Assembly (NCBI GenBank): GCA_023362775.1
Contig: JALMGJ010000025.1
Coordinates: forward strand, 7,222,001-7,286,000
Length of the DNA: 64,000 nucleotides
Source: Charina bottae
Taxonomy: Eukaryota > Chordata > Lepidosauria > Squamata > Charinaidae
Direction: 5' to 3'
A program made the position numbers and the translations under genes. Below the pieces are notes generated by a model that was not told the DNA's origin, did no database searches, and worked only from the letters and a program-made list of their open reading frames with translations. Below, one piece after another: positions 1-10,223 of this stretch. Position 1 is the first letter of the stretch, and every line of letters starts with the position of its first letter.

Positions 1-338
1 TCTTTAAAAAGTCTTTATAAGTCAGCCTTTATTTCTTACTTCCGTTCTATGAAATGCTTCTTGCGTGGAAATCCACAAAGGTCTTTTATAACATAAAATT
101 TGTTTATATTTATTCCAAATTCTTATCAATGATCTTCTAATATAATGGTTTTTAAAGTCCACATTAACTTTAACTTTATCATACCACAAATATCCATGCC
201 ATCCATATCTTAATTCATGACCCTCCAAATTCAATAATTTTTTCATTTTTCAAAACTATCCATTCTTTAATCCATACCAAGCAGCAAGCAGCATAATATA
301 ATTTCAAATCCAGTAGACCTAGTCCGCCTCTTTCTTTC
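1..338 (-). pseudogene. L1-type LINE ORF2 fragment
   Basis: Read on the minus strand, about 74 codons are open (246 down to 22), and the same protein can be followed upstream to about 338. It contains LDLKLYYAACCLVWIKEW and LRYGWHGYLWYDKVKVN, which resemble the region after the reverse-transcriptase core in vertebrate L1 ORF2 proteins. Only this small piece is present and it runs off the left window edge, so the element's 3' end is not visible. The fragment is non-functional. The L1 assignment comes from motif recognition and could be checked by translated search. Confidence 0.7.
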
Positions 339-1077
339 AACAACAACAAAATCAACAACCATTAGGAACTTTCATTTAGTTCACAAAACTAAACATTAAG
401 AGTACCTAAACTCACAGCGCAGTATTTTTGCATTTGTGGAAGGCAGGCATTTATTTTCCACTGATTTTCTCCTATTTATTGTCATAGCCATACTGGTTCA
501 GAGGATTTCCCCAAAAATCAGGCACCCCAGTTTTCATGAGCAGAGTATTTTTCACTTCTGGAAAATAATCATTAGGTACAGCCCATATTTTTGACATAGT
601 GGATTAATTCAAATGAAAAGGAAAGGTTAAATAATATGAGAAAGGCATAACATCCTAAGAATGTAGGTATTTATTTATGTAATTAAAAGATGGTATTATT
701 TTAGGGTTTTTTTTAAATTAAAAACACCACTGTATGTGTTTTTGGAGTTACAACATGCCTAACAATTGATCTCTGGTCAATATATTGAGGTTCTCTTCTA
801 TCTTCTTTCAAGAAAGTGAAAACAACACTAAGCACATTAGTGTTCTAGTTCTAAGCATGTTAAAGTTCTATAGAGGTCAATGTATGTTCATATAAATTTC
901 GTGTTCCCCCCAAAAAAATGTCTTACAGAAAATCTCAAATGTGGTTGCAAGAAGAAGAAGGAGGAGAAGGAGGTTTCTGATTTCAAGAGCAGTGGTAAAT
1001 CTACATCAATGTCTACCATACATGGTAAGTCCCCCATACCTTCCCCGAGCACACCATCATCTCAGAAGGCAGTTCTT
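339..1077. other. No recognised feature
   Basis: AT-rich sequence with no gene or repeat I can identify. A short purine-rich GAA/GGA run lies at about 945-975. Confidence 0.5.
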
Positions 1078-1091
1078 ACTATCTTGTGTTC

Positions 1092-2203
1092 AGAAAAGAG
1101 CAATTGCAGCAACACTAAGATACTGTAGACAAAATCATTTGGTCCTCAACTTTGATAAATCAAAAATTTTAGTTTTTGCTAAGAGAGCTAGGCAGCACTC
1201 CTGGATAGTAGAAGGGCACAAATTAGAACAGGTCAATATATTTAAATACCTTGGGGTGGTCTTCCACTCAAAAGGTATTTGGAATGCACACCAGAACTAC
1301 ATATCCCAATCAGCCCTCAGGTCAATGAACGCCACTAAACTTTTTTTTTATACTGGCGGAGGACAATTAGCACCCGCGGCTTTAAAACTTTTTGAGGCCA
1401 AAACATTGGCCCAAATTCTCTATGGGGCACAGATAGGAATTTATATGAAGAAGGTGACACAGGAAACAGTCCAAACAAAATTCCTGCGATTAATTTTGGC
1501 CGCACCCAACGGTACAGCAAACGCCCAGTTAAGGCTCGAGACAGGAATGCCATCAATTCAAGTGAGGGCCTGGAAGCTGATGATAAATTATTGGCTAAAA
1601 ATCCAATTTTTCCCAGTTGGTTTAACTCCTTTAGTCCTAGTAGATAATTTCTCTTCACCCTGGAAGCAAGCAGTAGAACACAACTGGCTTCATATGGGCT
1701 CTCTCCTCTATTCTTAATATCATTAGTCTATGATCAAGCCAAACAAATAGTCATCCAAAGAATAAAGGACATGGAGTTCCAGAATGAACTTAGTAGGCTC
1801 CCACAACATAATAGAATTTGGATAAACAGGGGCGTATGGGAACCAGCAAGATATCTCCTAAATCTAACATTCCCTAAATTGAGAATTGCATTTTTTAAAG
1901 CCAGATTCAATATTCTCCCATCTGCACTACTCCAAGGCAGATACAACAAAGTCCCCATAACTGAGCGCATCTGCCCATGCGGTGAAATGGAAGTAGAAAC
2001 TATTTTACATGTACTGCTACACTGTAAATTTTATAGGGATATCAGGTCAATTTACATTGCGCCCCTATTAGAAAAACTCCCTAGGTATCCAGATAATTTT
2101 TACGTGAATTATCTACTTCAGGATTTAAAATTTTATATTACATGTACAGTTGCCAAATTTTGTGTTGCTGCAATGAAAATAAGACAAATCCAGATGAAAA
2201 AAT
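1092..2203 (+). pseudogene. LINE reverse-transcriptase C-terminal part, frameshifted
   Basis: Two open stretches form one broken protein. The first (1092-1717) reads through NFDKSKILVFAK and VNIFKYLGVVFHSKG, the end of the palm/thumb region of a LINE reverse transcriptase. The second (1771-2203), in another frame, includes CPCGEMEVETILHVLLHC, a Cys-Cys-His-Cys motif near the C-terminus. A frameshift lies near 1717-1771. The catalytic YxDD motif would have been upstream and was lost by 5' truncation. A decayed relative on the minus strand at 21905-22310 shows the same block order. Confidence 0.7.
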
Positions 2204-2496
2204 AATTCCCTATTTTAAATGTATATTTTTAAATTGAAATATTTTAATTGATAATTTGTCAGGGGATATACAATTTTACTTTTATGTTATAATTTCTTAT
2301 TGTATAACTTCTAATGTGCTAGGCTTACCCCATAATGGTAACAAATGTATTAACACAGTAATAGCAGAGTAAACGCTGTATTATTATGTGATATATTTTG
2401 TTAGTTTGTTGTTTATTATCGTATCTTCTGATTGTACTTTGTCTCTTTTTCTTTTAAATTTTGCTGGTCATTGACCGAAATGAAATAAACTCTGAA
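1092..2496 (+). mobile_element. 5'-truncated I-group (Vingi-like) LINE insertion
   Basis: This 1.4-kb insertion is bounded by a perfect 14-bp direct repeat, actatcttgtgttc, at 1078-1091 and 2497-2510, the expected target-site duplication. The 5' end cuts into the reverse-transcriptase region. The 3' end is AT-rich, reading ctggtcattgaccgaaatg then aaataaac. Its protein has a C-terminal CPCG...H...C zinc-knuckle-like motif, common in I/R1/Vingi-type LINEs. No RNase H domain was noticed. The clade is inferred from these features and is less certain than the insertion boundaries. Confidence 0.75.
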
Positions 2497-2510
2497 ACTA
2501 TCTTGTGTTC

Positions 2511-4036
2511 TTTTACAACTCAGGAAAACTTTAGCAGTAAGATGAGGTGCTTACAGCACTTGGAGTAGCATTGTTGTTATTGTCCTATAATTGTCCCTGA
2601 ACTTGTCCTCCTGATAACACCAGCAATATTTTCTCACATGCTCATGTACTGTAGGTGGTATGAATATGATATAAGCAGCCATCAGATGCATCACTTACCC
2701 AAACTTGCAACAACAGCATTAAAGTAAATACGAGATATTGCAAGGTAATTACTGTGGAAGATAATTACATAATATTGCAAGATCATTATTATATAGACAT
2801 TTAAAGGGAAATTAACTATCAGAATAATTACAAGTCATTCAAGTAACCTGCAGTCTACCAGGAGTTTTGCTAGGACAAGCATTCTTTGGGGGCATCTGAA
2901 AAATTCTAACGTAGATTTCTGCATAAAGCTACCACAAATGTAGAAAACACCTATTTAAAATGCCTCCAATGTGAAGAACCACCTGTAGCTTTCTGTGCAG
3001 TTTTTCATATTCTTCTACACTCATCCATAGCCCCTTAAACTGCACCTTAAACTTTTTTTTACTTCTCCACCTTTATAGAAGCACTTGGATATGCTTTTAC
3101 CTATCTGCATGTACACATGACATCCCTGTTACGTTTTTTTCTCTCTAATATTGTGATGTTTACAGAACATGTGATTTCAGAGAATATATACTACACTAAC
3201 AAAAAGTAATTCACTGCATTCTCAGCTATAATTCTATGCAGCTGCTGAGTTCTTGGTATCGCATTCTAGGACACAAACACCTTTCAACATTCTGTGATGT
3301 TGAATGCTCTACACTCCAGCCCTGCATGTGAGAATTAACCCTTTCTTTCTCTCTTTGACAATTGTCACAGGAGCCCACCCAGTGTGAAACTGTCAGAGCA
3401 AGCATAGATCAAATATCTCTTCCTGAAGGGAAAGTGCTTTGAGGTACTAAGAATACTGAAAATCACCAAGAAAAATGTTCCTTCTCTTTTTTGAAATTTC
3501 TTATCCTTTGGAAAACTTTGAGGTTTTTCTCCTCTACTCTATCAGAAGAGAGCATTAACTTGAAAGCTAACTTCAGAATTTCATTTTATTTCTTCAATAA
3601 GCCAGTCAATATAAACAGTGAGGATATTATTTTCTGGGGATTTATAACAGCATTTCTCTCTTTTATTCTAAATACAGTAGGGTGATTTGATTATCTAATG
3701 GAATTTTGGAATGCTCCCTTTAAAGGCTCAATGGTTTTCTTCATCCAATCAGTTGTGTACACAGAAGACATTCCAGCCTTATGACTTTGGAGCACTAACT
3801 GAAAGAATCTCACAGCATGTTGGCTGACAGTACCTAGATCAATCACAGTTTCCAAAGGCTAATCTTAAAAATCATGGCAAGAGCTTTAAAACTTTTTAGA
3901 TACTGGTTTTAGAAATATTCTTATATTGGAAGATACTTTTGAAAATGCTTGTTTTGAAAGTGACACACTCTCTCTTTTTAAATTATCACTCAGTAGTACT
4001 GGTTCCAGGGAGTAAGAGTATTTTCAGACAACACCA
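2511..4036. other. No recognised feature
   Basis: AT-rich sequence without recognisable genes or repeats. Short open frames here, such as 3491-3685, have no recognisable protein features. Confidence 0.5.
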
Positions 4037-4046
4037 GGTATGAATA

Positions 4047-4383
4047 AAGGTAAAGGTTCCCCCCGCACATTTGTGCAGCCGTGTCCAACTCTAGGGGCCG
4101 GTGCTCATCTCCGTTTGTTAGCCGAAGAGCCAGCGTTGTCCGAAGACGCTTCCACGGTCATGTGGCCGGCATGACACACACGGAACGCTGTTACCATCCC
4201 ACCGAAGTGGTACCTATTAATCTACTTGCATTTGCATGCTTTCGAATTGCTAGGTTGGCAAGAGCTGGGGCTAGTGCAGGAGCTCACTCTGTCACGCGGG
4301 GCTAGGGATTCGAACCTCCGAACTTGCAATCTTCCGATCGACAAGCCTGCCGTCTTACCCGCTGAGCCACCACGCCCCCTAGA
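4047..4383 (-). mobile_element. tRNA-derived SINE, family A
   Basis: A full-length copy, inverted, of the roughly 335-bp SINE also found at 16082, 32564 and 55704. The tRNA-like head (box B ggttcgaatcc, box A tggctcagcgg, read on the minus strand) is at the right, and the tail with its ACCTTT-like repeat is at the left. Flanking tatgaata repeats at 4039-4046 and 4384-4391 fit a target-site duplication. SINEs of this type are transcribed by RNA polymerase III from the internal A and B boxes and depend on LINE proteins for mobility. Confidence 0.85.
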
Positions 4384-4762
4384 TATGAATATATGTTATA
4401 TATTAGTTTTAATATATGTTACATGTTTCATGTGAGTGACCAGTAATATTTTGATGACTATAACGTTTTTGGTAGCCACCAAAATTATAATGTGCATCTG
4501 CTTTTCACCTAGATCATATGAGTAATTTTTTTCAGTTTTTTAAAATGATCTGTTCTTTTCTTATGCTCAGTTTAAAATTAAAGCAATTATTTTCAAAAGC
4601 TCCATGGTCTTGCTCTTCTAACTCTAACTTGTCTTCGTATAGTCATTAGTTTGGCAATTACCTTGTTAAGCCAAAGATTATTATATAAATTCCTGTCTCC
4701 TATATTTTTTCTCTGAAATTATGATTCACCGGATGATTCTTCCACAAGGCGTCCTTGCCTAC

Positions 4763-5045
4763 TGTCAGCCCCACTAGGTAAACCAGCCCAGGAAATTAAC
4801 TCCACAAGAAGGCTAAAGCTAGTTTCATTGAGATAGGATATAATAACAGAATCCTACAAATATAATTATGCTGTACCTTTTCTTCCTTCTTATACTTCAG
4901 TGAATTAGTGAGGTGTCTACCTGAGCCCATTCTGAAATTATCTCATTCTGGAATTAGCCTCTTTTGCCTGCATATTTCCATGAAGGCCATCTTCCTTACT
5001 CTCTACACCTACTTCTTCCTAATACCACATGTAAGTACTTTGACA
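4763..5045 (-). mobile_element. Possible old solo LTR
   Basis: On the minus strand the segment begins TGTCAAAGT and ends GGGGCTGACA, giving the TG...CA ends and a short terminal inverted repeat expected of an LTR. A TATA-like gaagtataagaagg sits about mid-element. The end resembles that of the better-supported LTR at 52796-53047. The flanking five bases (cctac and ctggc) do not match, so no target-site duplication supports the call. Confidence 0.4.
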
Positions 5046-5880
5046 CTGGCTACCAGTTCACAGCAGCAAAGGACCATGAAAATGTAGCAAATGTGAAAAG
5101 AGGAAAAAAATCATAGGTGGGTCTTTAGAAAAGAGATTAAAATAAGGTATTGAGTTCAGTACTGTTTGCAGAATCCTGAAAAAGATAATAGCACAGAAAA
5201 AGTTGGTCAAAGGGCAGGAACAAGAATTAAGTAGTTTAGGAATTTTTAGTCGAGAAAATAAAGGCAAATAGGAACATAAAGAATGTTTATGAAATTCTGC
5301 ATAATATGAGAAAATTAATATGATTTCTGTACTACCACAACAAAAATAGAACCTAAATCATTGAGTAAAGTAAATGGTGTGGAATTAAATAAAACTAAGG
5401 GGAATAATTCATAGGGCACATACTTAACCTCCAGATCTTGGTATCCCAAGTTATGTGATAACCTTTATACTAGGGCAACTTCCAGAGTAATTAGAAAACT
5501 CAGGGTGGATAAGGCTATCAAAGATTATGAACTAAGTTTATTTTGCAGCATGCACTGGGTAAGCAGCCCAGCCATAGCTCTCTGCAGGGGTGATAGCTGG
5601 GGTGTATTTTTGGGGGGGAGTAAGTAACAAAACATGCATGATAACATCACAAAAATGCCATGACTTACATACTTGTGTCAAACCATTTGTAATATCAGCA
5701 TATGCATGATAACATTGCCATATGTCTGCCATCATTTTTGTGTCATCATAGTTTTCTGCAAAAGCTGCTGAATCCACCAATTGTAGCTTAGTATTATATG
5801 TGACTCAAGCGACTATGACTCATTCTACAACCAGGTTTAAAATATACTAGCTTAACATTATAGACAAATGCAGCCACTCT
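5046..5880. other. No recognised feature
   Basis: AT-rich sequence; no gene or clear repeat identified. Confidence 0.5.
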
Positions 5881-6140
5881 ACTGGTGTCACTAGGCTAAC
5901 TTTAATATTAATATTAATATTTATTTTTTATTTATTTATTTTTATTTATCAAATTTAATCACCACCCAACTCTCCCAAAAGAGGGACTCTGGGCAGTTTA
6001 CGATAAAGCTAAAAAAGATTAAAATACAATAAAAACAAGATATATTACATAAAGTATAAATATAAGTATAAAGTATAAAATAGCATCCAAGATGGCAATT
6101 AAAAATTATGATTCAGGTTCATAAATACATGGGAACCACT

Positions 6141-6974
6141 TTAAGGCACTAGCCATCCCCAGGATTGACTACCTTCCTTCCCACCCCAAGTGAGATGGCA
6201 GAGCCAGGTCTTTAACTTTTTCTGGAAGGCCAAGAGAGAGGGGGCTAGCCTCCCCGCCGGGGGAAGAGTTTTCCAAAGGGCGGGGGTCACAGCAGAGAAG
6301 GCCCACTTCCTGGACCCCGCCAATCAACATTCTCTCATGGACGGGGTCCGTAACATGTGCTCTCTGCAAGACCGGGTGGGATGGGTTGATGTAATGGGGA
6401 TGAGATGGTCCCTCAGGTAACCTGGACCCATGCCATGTAGGGCTTTAAAGGTGACAACCAACACCTTGAATTGGGCCCGGAAGCAAACAACCAACACCTT
6501 GAATTGGGCCCGGAAGCAAACTGGCACCCAATGCAGCTCCCGCAGCAAAGGTGTTACATGTGCCGTCCTTGGGCCACCCAAAACTGCTCGCACAGCTGCA
6601 TTCTGAACCAGCTGTAGCTTCCAGATACTCTTCAAGGGTAACCCCATGTAGAGCGCATTGCAGTAGTCTATTCGGGAGATGACTAGGGCATGAGTGATTG
6701 ACCGGAGGGCCTCTCGATCCAGGAAAGGGCATAACTGGTGCACAACACGAAGTTGGGCAAAGGCCCTCCTCGCCACAATTGCCACCTGCTCTTTGAGCAG
6801 GAGTCGTGAGTCCAGCAGGACCCCCAGATTCCGCACCGGGTCTGTCTGGGGCAGTGCAACCCCATCCAGAACTAGAGATGGTAAGTTCCTGCATACAGAG
6901 GAGCCCCCAACCCACAGCCACTCCATCTTACCAGGGTTCAGCGGAAGCCTGTTGTTCCCCATCCAGACCCCCAC
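6141..6974 (-). pseudogene. L2-like LINE reverse transcriptase C-terminal region
   Basis: From 6974 down to 6324 the minus strand is open for 216 codons and encodes the post-catalytic part of an L2-type reverse transcriptase: NPGKMEWLWVGGSS, DPVRNLGVLLDSRLLLK, VISRIDYCNALYMGLPLKS, LQLVQNAAVRAVLG, then HVTPLLRELHWVPV. The order matches the homologous open frame at 50151-51029. The protein continues in another frame toward 6141, so at least one frameshift is present. A direct duplication repeats an 11-residue block reading CFRAQFKVLVV. The catalytic motifs are absent because of truncation. Confidence 0.8.
6455..6520. repeat. 33-bp tandem duplication inside L2 coding region
   Basis: Two adjacent 33-bp units, 6455-6487 and 6488-6520, start caaccaacaccttgaattgg and are nearly identical. 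The duplication keeps the reading frame and repeats 11 residues. The related copies at 8240 and 50130 lack it. Confidence 0.9.
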
Positions 6975-7021
6975 AGCCTCCAGGCACCGAGAGAGGGTGG
7001 TCTAGATGCTTCTGAATATTA

Positions 7022-7110
7022 GTTGATGATGTAGCCTTCATATCTCTGTGGGGGGAGATGGGCGGTGATATAAGTATGATTGATAAATAAATAAATAAAT
7101 AAATAAATAT
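7022..7110 (+). mobile_element. L2-like LINE 3' tail fragment
   Basis: A plus-oriented piece reading ggggggagatgggcggtgat, followed by an (AAAT)n tail at 7082-7110. This is the L2 3' UTR seen elsewhere. It lies head-to-head with the minus-strand L2 at 5885-7010. Because the left copy has its own 3' tail, this is better explained by two insertions than by one internal inversion. Confidence 0.7.
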
Positions 7111-7134
7111 CCTCCTAGCAAGCTTGCTAGGAGG
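7111..7134. repeat. Perfect 24-bp palindrome
   Basis: Twelve-base arms, cctcctagcaag and cttgctaggagg, meet with no spacer. The palindrome directly follows the AAAT tail of the L2 fragment. Confidence 0.95.
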
Positions 7135-7404
7135 CATCCATTTGGCAACTGAGATAAATAGTATTCTGAATTATATAGAAGAACTGCTCCTTTTGCTGGA
7201 ATACGCAATAGTTATGCTGAACTTCCCAATGAGGTAGTAAAGTCACTATGTGGCATTACGTACTGGAAATGTATGTAGAAAGACGAGGAGAGAATGGAAC
7301 ATTGTTTTTTCTGCTTTATGTAACCTCATCCTTCCTAATGCCCTATGTGTATTGTCTGTAGCTTGAATCATGTCAACTGGATTTCTATTTTCTCAGTGGA
7401 AACG

Positions 7405-7434
7405 TTTCGCTCCTTATCCAAGGAGCTTCTTCAG
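7405..7434 (-). ncRNA. Hammerhead-ribozyme-like core, left arm of short foldback
   Basis: On the minus strand the segment reads CTGAAGA, then the hairpin GCTCC...GGAGC, then GAAAC. These correspond to the CUGANGA and GAAA boxes of a hammerhead with helix II between them. One extra A lies between box 1 and helix II. The bases after GAAA form the palindrome gaaacgtttc, which suits a short helix III shared between two copies. Hammerhead motifs are known in Penelope-like elements, but activity here is only inferred. Confidence 0.45.
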
Positions 7435-7439
7435 TCAGT

Positions 7440-7470
7440 CTGAAGGAGCTCCTTGGATAAGGAGCGAAAC
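7440..7470 (+). ncRNA. Hammerhead-ribozyme-like core, right arm of short foldback, box 1 altered
   Basis: This arm reads CTGAAGG rather than CTGAAGA, followed by the same GCTCC...GGAGC hairpin and GAAAC. The changed last base of box 1 would be expected to impair a hammerhead, so this copy may be inactive. Confidence 0.35.
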
Positions 7471-7572
7471 GTTTCCACTGAGAAAATAGAAATCCAGTTG
7501 ACATGATTCAAGCTACAGACAATTCCACCTGGATGACTGATAACCTTCATAGACATATCGCCCTATGTGTAT

Positions 7573-7699
7573 GTTTATTCTGAGCCTTGCCTTATCACTA
7601 AGATTGTTATGTGGTATAATGCTGGCTTATAGGGTTAAGGCGCAGAGTAAACAGACAGAGTGCAGCTTTTATGGCTAAAATGTTTACTTGTAATAAAAG
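7573..7699. other. No recognised feature
   Basis: A short spacer between the Penelope-like foldback and the next L2 tail. Confidence 0.5.
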
Positions 7700-7714
7700 G
7701 CAACAAATGTATAT

Positions 7715-7761
<47 letters not shown>

Positions 7762-8358
7762 TAATTCGACTTGTATTTACCGCTCCATCTCCCCGCGAGG
7801 GAACTCTGGGCGGTTTACAAAAAATCGACAGTTAAAATTCAACAATTAAAACAACGTATATAAATACTCTCCAATACAATAAATTTAAATACAAAATCCA
7901 AGATTTGATGGGTCGATGTTTAAAAGGGCTCTATGGCACCAGCAACCCCAAGAGGAGCTGTTCCCCCCTCCCACGCAAGGCGGCAGAACCAGGTCTTTAA
8001 GTTCTTTCTGAAGGCCGGGAGTGATGGGGCCTGCCTCACCTCCGGGGGCAGCATATTCCAAAGGGTGGGCGCTACTATCGAGAAGGCCCACTTTCTAGAC
8101 CCCGTCAGGTGAAACTCCCTTACCGACGGGATCCGCAGCATGCCCTCTCTAAATGACCGAGTGGGACGGTTCGACGTTATGGGGATGATGAGACGGTCCC
8201 TCAGGTAACCTGGTCCCATGCCATGTAGGGCTTTAAAGGTGATAACCAACACCTTGAATTGGAAGCACACAGGTACCCAGTGCAGCCGTCGCAGCAGAGG
8301 TGTCACATGTGCTGATCTTGCCGCACCAATAACTGCGTGAGCAGCCGCATTTTGGACC
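7700..8358 (-). mobile_element. L2-like LINE, strongly 5'-truncated
   Basis: The tail (ATTT)n at 7710-7762 and the conserved 3' UTR (complement of gaactctgggcggtttac) lie at the left. The coding remnant, 8306 down to 7920, reads TPLLRRLHWVPVCFQFKVLV, FKALHGMGPGYLRDRL and NMLPPEVRQAPSLPAFRKNL, the extreme C-terminus of L2 ORF2. The copy is truncated just upstream, near 8358. Confidence 0.85.
7920..8306 (-). pseudogene. L2-like ORF2 C-terminal end
   Basis: This 128-codon open stretch encodes only the last part of the L2 reverse-transcriptase protein. It matches the two other L2 copies in the window (5885-7010 and 49585-51040). No catalytic motif is included. Confidence 0.75.
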
Positions 8359-8922
8359 TGGCATTAACATATACAGTTACATTATTGCAAAAAAGGAAAA
8401 ACAAACTTACAAGCAAAGTTTCGTGTATTGTTTCCATTGACAGACAGGAGCTCATGCCATGGCCTACACACACAGCCACGCATAGCTACGCACTTCCTAG
8501 TCTTCAGAAGTAGAACATACACACGAACATGGCTAAAAGACTGGAGAGAAGTCAAGAAGCATAGACCCATAGTTCACAGCTGAGATATACACTTTTTTCA
8601 GCTTTCTGATTGGAGGAATCTTAGAGTCATGGGTCACAAAGCTTTTCAGATTAACAAAGCCTAAAGCGTTCAGAGTTGCACATAGTATAAACTGCCATGA
8701 GGTGGCGGTGTTGCATCTTAAGCAAGCATATTGTCCCCTCTCCCGAGAAGTGTTAGGGCTTTTGTTCCCATGAGATAGTTATTTCGGACTTAGACATAAC
8801 ATCACGTGATGGCAGCTACACCTGTTTATCAGAGCATTTGTTTTGGGAAACAGAAAGTACACAGAAAGTAAAGAAAGCAATTTGCATTTCACAGGAAAAC
8901 CCTGACATGTTAGGCCTGTCTT
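8359..8922. other. No recognised feature
   Basis: Mixed-composition sequence with no gene or repeat that I can identify. Confidence 0.5.
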
Positions 8923-8934
8923 AGTTACCTTTTA

Positions 8935-9163
8935 GAGAGCCAGTTTGTTATAGTGGTTAAGGCATCAGGCTAGAAACCAGGAGACCGTGAGTTCTAGTCC
9001 CACCTTAGGCCCGAAGCCAGCTGGGTGATCTTGGTCTAGTCCCTTTCTCTCAGCCCTAGGAAGGAGGTAGTGGCCAACCACTTCTGAAAAACCTTGTCAA
9101 GAAAACTGCAGACTTGTCCAGGCAGTCTCTGAGAATCAGACACAATTGAACAGATTAAAAAAA
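8935..9163 (+). mobile_element. tRNA-derived SINE, family B (Sauria-like)
   Basis: The copy begins gagccagtttgttatagtgg (box A-like) and carries gagttctagtcccacc (box B-like), then the body block ccctaggaaggaggtagtgg. Its 3' end reads gagaatcagacacaattgaa plus an A-run, which resembles the BovB LINE 3' end seen at 10165-10200. A perfect 12-bp direct repeat, agttacctttta, flanks it at 8923-8934 and 9164-9175. Sauria SINEs of reptiles are known for BovB-like tails, which fits this copy. Confidence 0.85.
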
Positions 9164-9175
9164 AGTTACCTTTTA

Positions 9176-9926
9176 CCAGTAGAATGCCACTTAAAGGCTA
9201 CTGACTTATTCCTTTATTATCTGCTGCACAACAGAAACCACTCTACATCGCCTTTGACATTGTTATGACTAGCTGCTAGTAGAAAAGAATAATTACAAGT
9301 ACCAAAAAAAATATATGGGTAGCATTGCTTTCATTCCATCAAACTTTCATTTCACCAGCATCATTTGCCATGATGAATTTGGGGGATGTATTTGTTGAAA
9401 CTTGTACATTTGCCCTAACACTCCATCAGGACCCAACTTCAAAAACAAAACAAAACAAAAAACAAACCGTCATCCCTTTTTAAGTCTTGTGTGTATGTTC
9501 AGTATATAGTTTTCCCAACAGACGTGTTCTCACTGCAGTAGAAATCCATTCATACATTGTCCCTAATCTGCAGAGGGAAGGGAGATGTTAACTCTACATG
9601 GCATGCATGACAATAGGTCTTATAAGTCCGTTTTGATACTAGCTTGGCAATATCAGTATGCAGACGGTAGGCTTACTTCTATGAAGGTGAAAGTGGGGGG
9701 AAGCATGCATGTGAGTCATGCATCTCTGTTTCTGTTCACTCCGTTTCTGATATGCTCATAAGAAGCTTGCAGGTCTGAAGGACATGGGGGCTACCTACAT
9801 TAACCTGAATTTAAGTGGAAGCTGCTATGCAACCAGAAATACTTTATTTTGATGAGTACATCTAAAATGGCTTTGTTCTATGCCATTCATACACTGTATA
9901 AGGCACTCCCTGCTTTTAAAAAGGGT
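9176..9926. other. No recognised feature
   Basis: No genes or clear repeats. A short AAAAC-rich run lies near 9440-9465. Confidence 0.5.
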
Positions 9927-9938
9927 ATCAAAGCTCAT

Positions 9939-10211
9939 TGGAAGGACAGATGCTGAAGCTGAAGCTCAAATACTTTGGCCACCTAATGCGAAGAGAGGAC
10001 TCACTGGAAAAGACCCTGATGCTGGGAAAGACTGAAGGCAAAAGGAGAAGGGGACGGCAGAGGATGAGATGGTTAGATAGCATCACCGATGTAACGAACA
10101 TGAATTTGAGTAAACTCCGAGAGACAGTGGAGGACAGGAAGGCCTGGCGTGCTATGGTCCATGAGGTCACGAAGAGTCGGACACGACTAAACGACTGAAC
10201 AACAACAACAA
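9939..10211 (+). mobile_element. RTE-BovB LINE 3' end, 273 bp
   Basis: A 5'-truncated BovB copy bounded by a perfect 12-bp direct repeat, atcaaagctcat (9927-9938 and 10212-10223). It encodes the C-terminal end of the BovB protein (MLKLKLKYFGHLMRRED ... WRAMVHEVTKSRTRLND) and then the short tail with AAC repeats. This subtype differs from the other BovB copies here (RRRGRQRMRWLDSITD versus KRGRPRARWMDDILE), so at least two BovB lineages are present. Confidence 0.9.
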
Positions 10212-10223
10212 ATCAAAGCTCAT

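Larger units (their letters stand above)
5885..7010 (-). mobile_element. L2-like (CR1 superfamily) LINE, 5'-truncated
   Basis: The 3' end is at the left: an A/T-rich tail near 5890-5940, then the complement of the short conserved 3' UTR (gagggactctgggcagttta). The coding part follows to about 6990, where the copy is 5'-truncated after the YxDD region. The same 3' UTR block occurs at 7770, 38590 and 49650. The copy carries an 11-codon in-frame tandem duplication. A plus-strand L2 tail lies immediately to the right. Confidence 0.85.
7353..7559. mobile_element. Short Penelope-like foldback insertion
   Basis: A 207-bp insertion is bounded by a perfect 13-bp direct repeat (gccctatgtgtat at 7340-7352 and 7560-7572). 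Positions 7353-7521 form a long inverted repeat centred near 7437. The right arm continues for another 38 bp to 7559, through ccacctggatgactga. Sequence and layout match the ends of the larger Penelope-like insertion at 40209-41689, but no coding sequence is retained. Both arms contain the hammerhead-like core described separately. It is probably a very short 5'-truncated Penelope-like copy; a non-autonomous element is also possible. Confidence 0.8.

Noticed and set aside
4081..4305. A 74-codon open frame starting MSNSRGRCSS, recurring at 16158-16382, 32639-32863 and 55755-55979
   Set aside because: It is a shared antisense frame in the family A SINE, conserved only because the SINE copies are similar. 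There is no sign of a protein domain or of selection.
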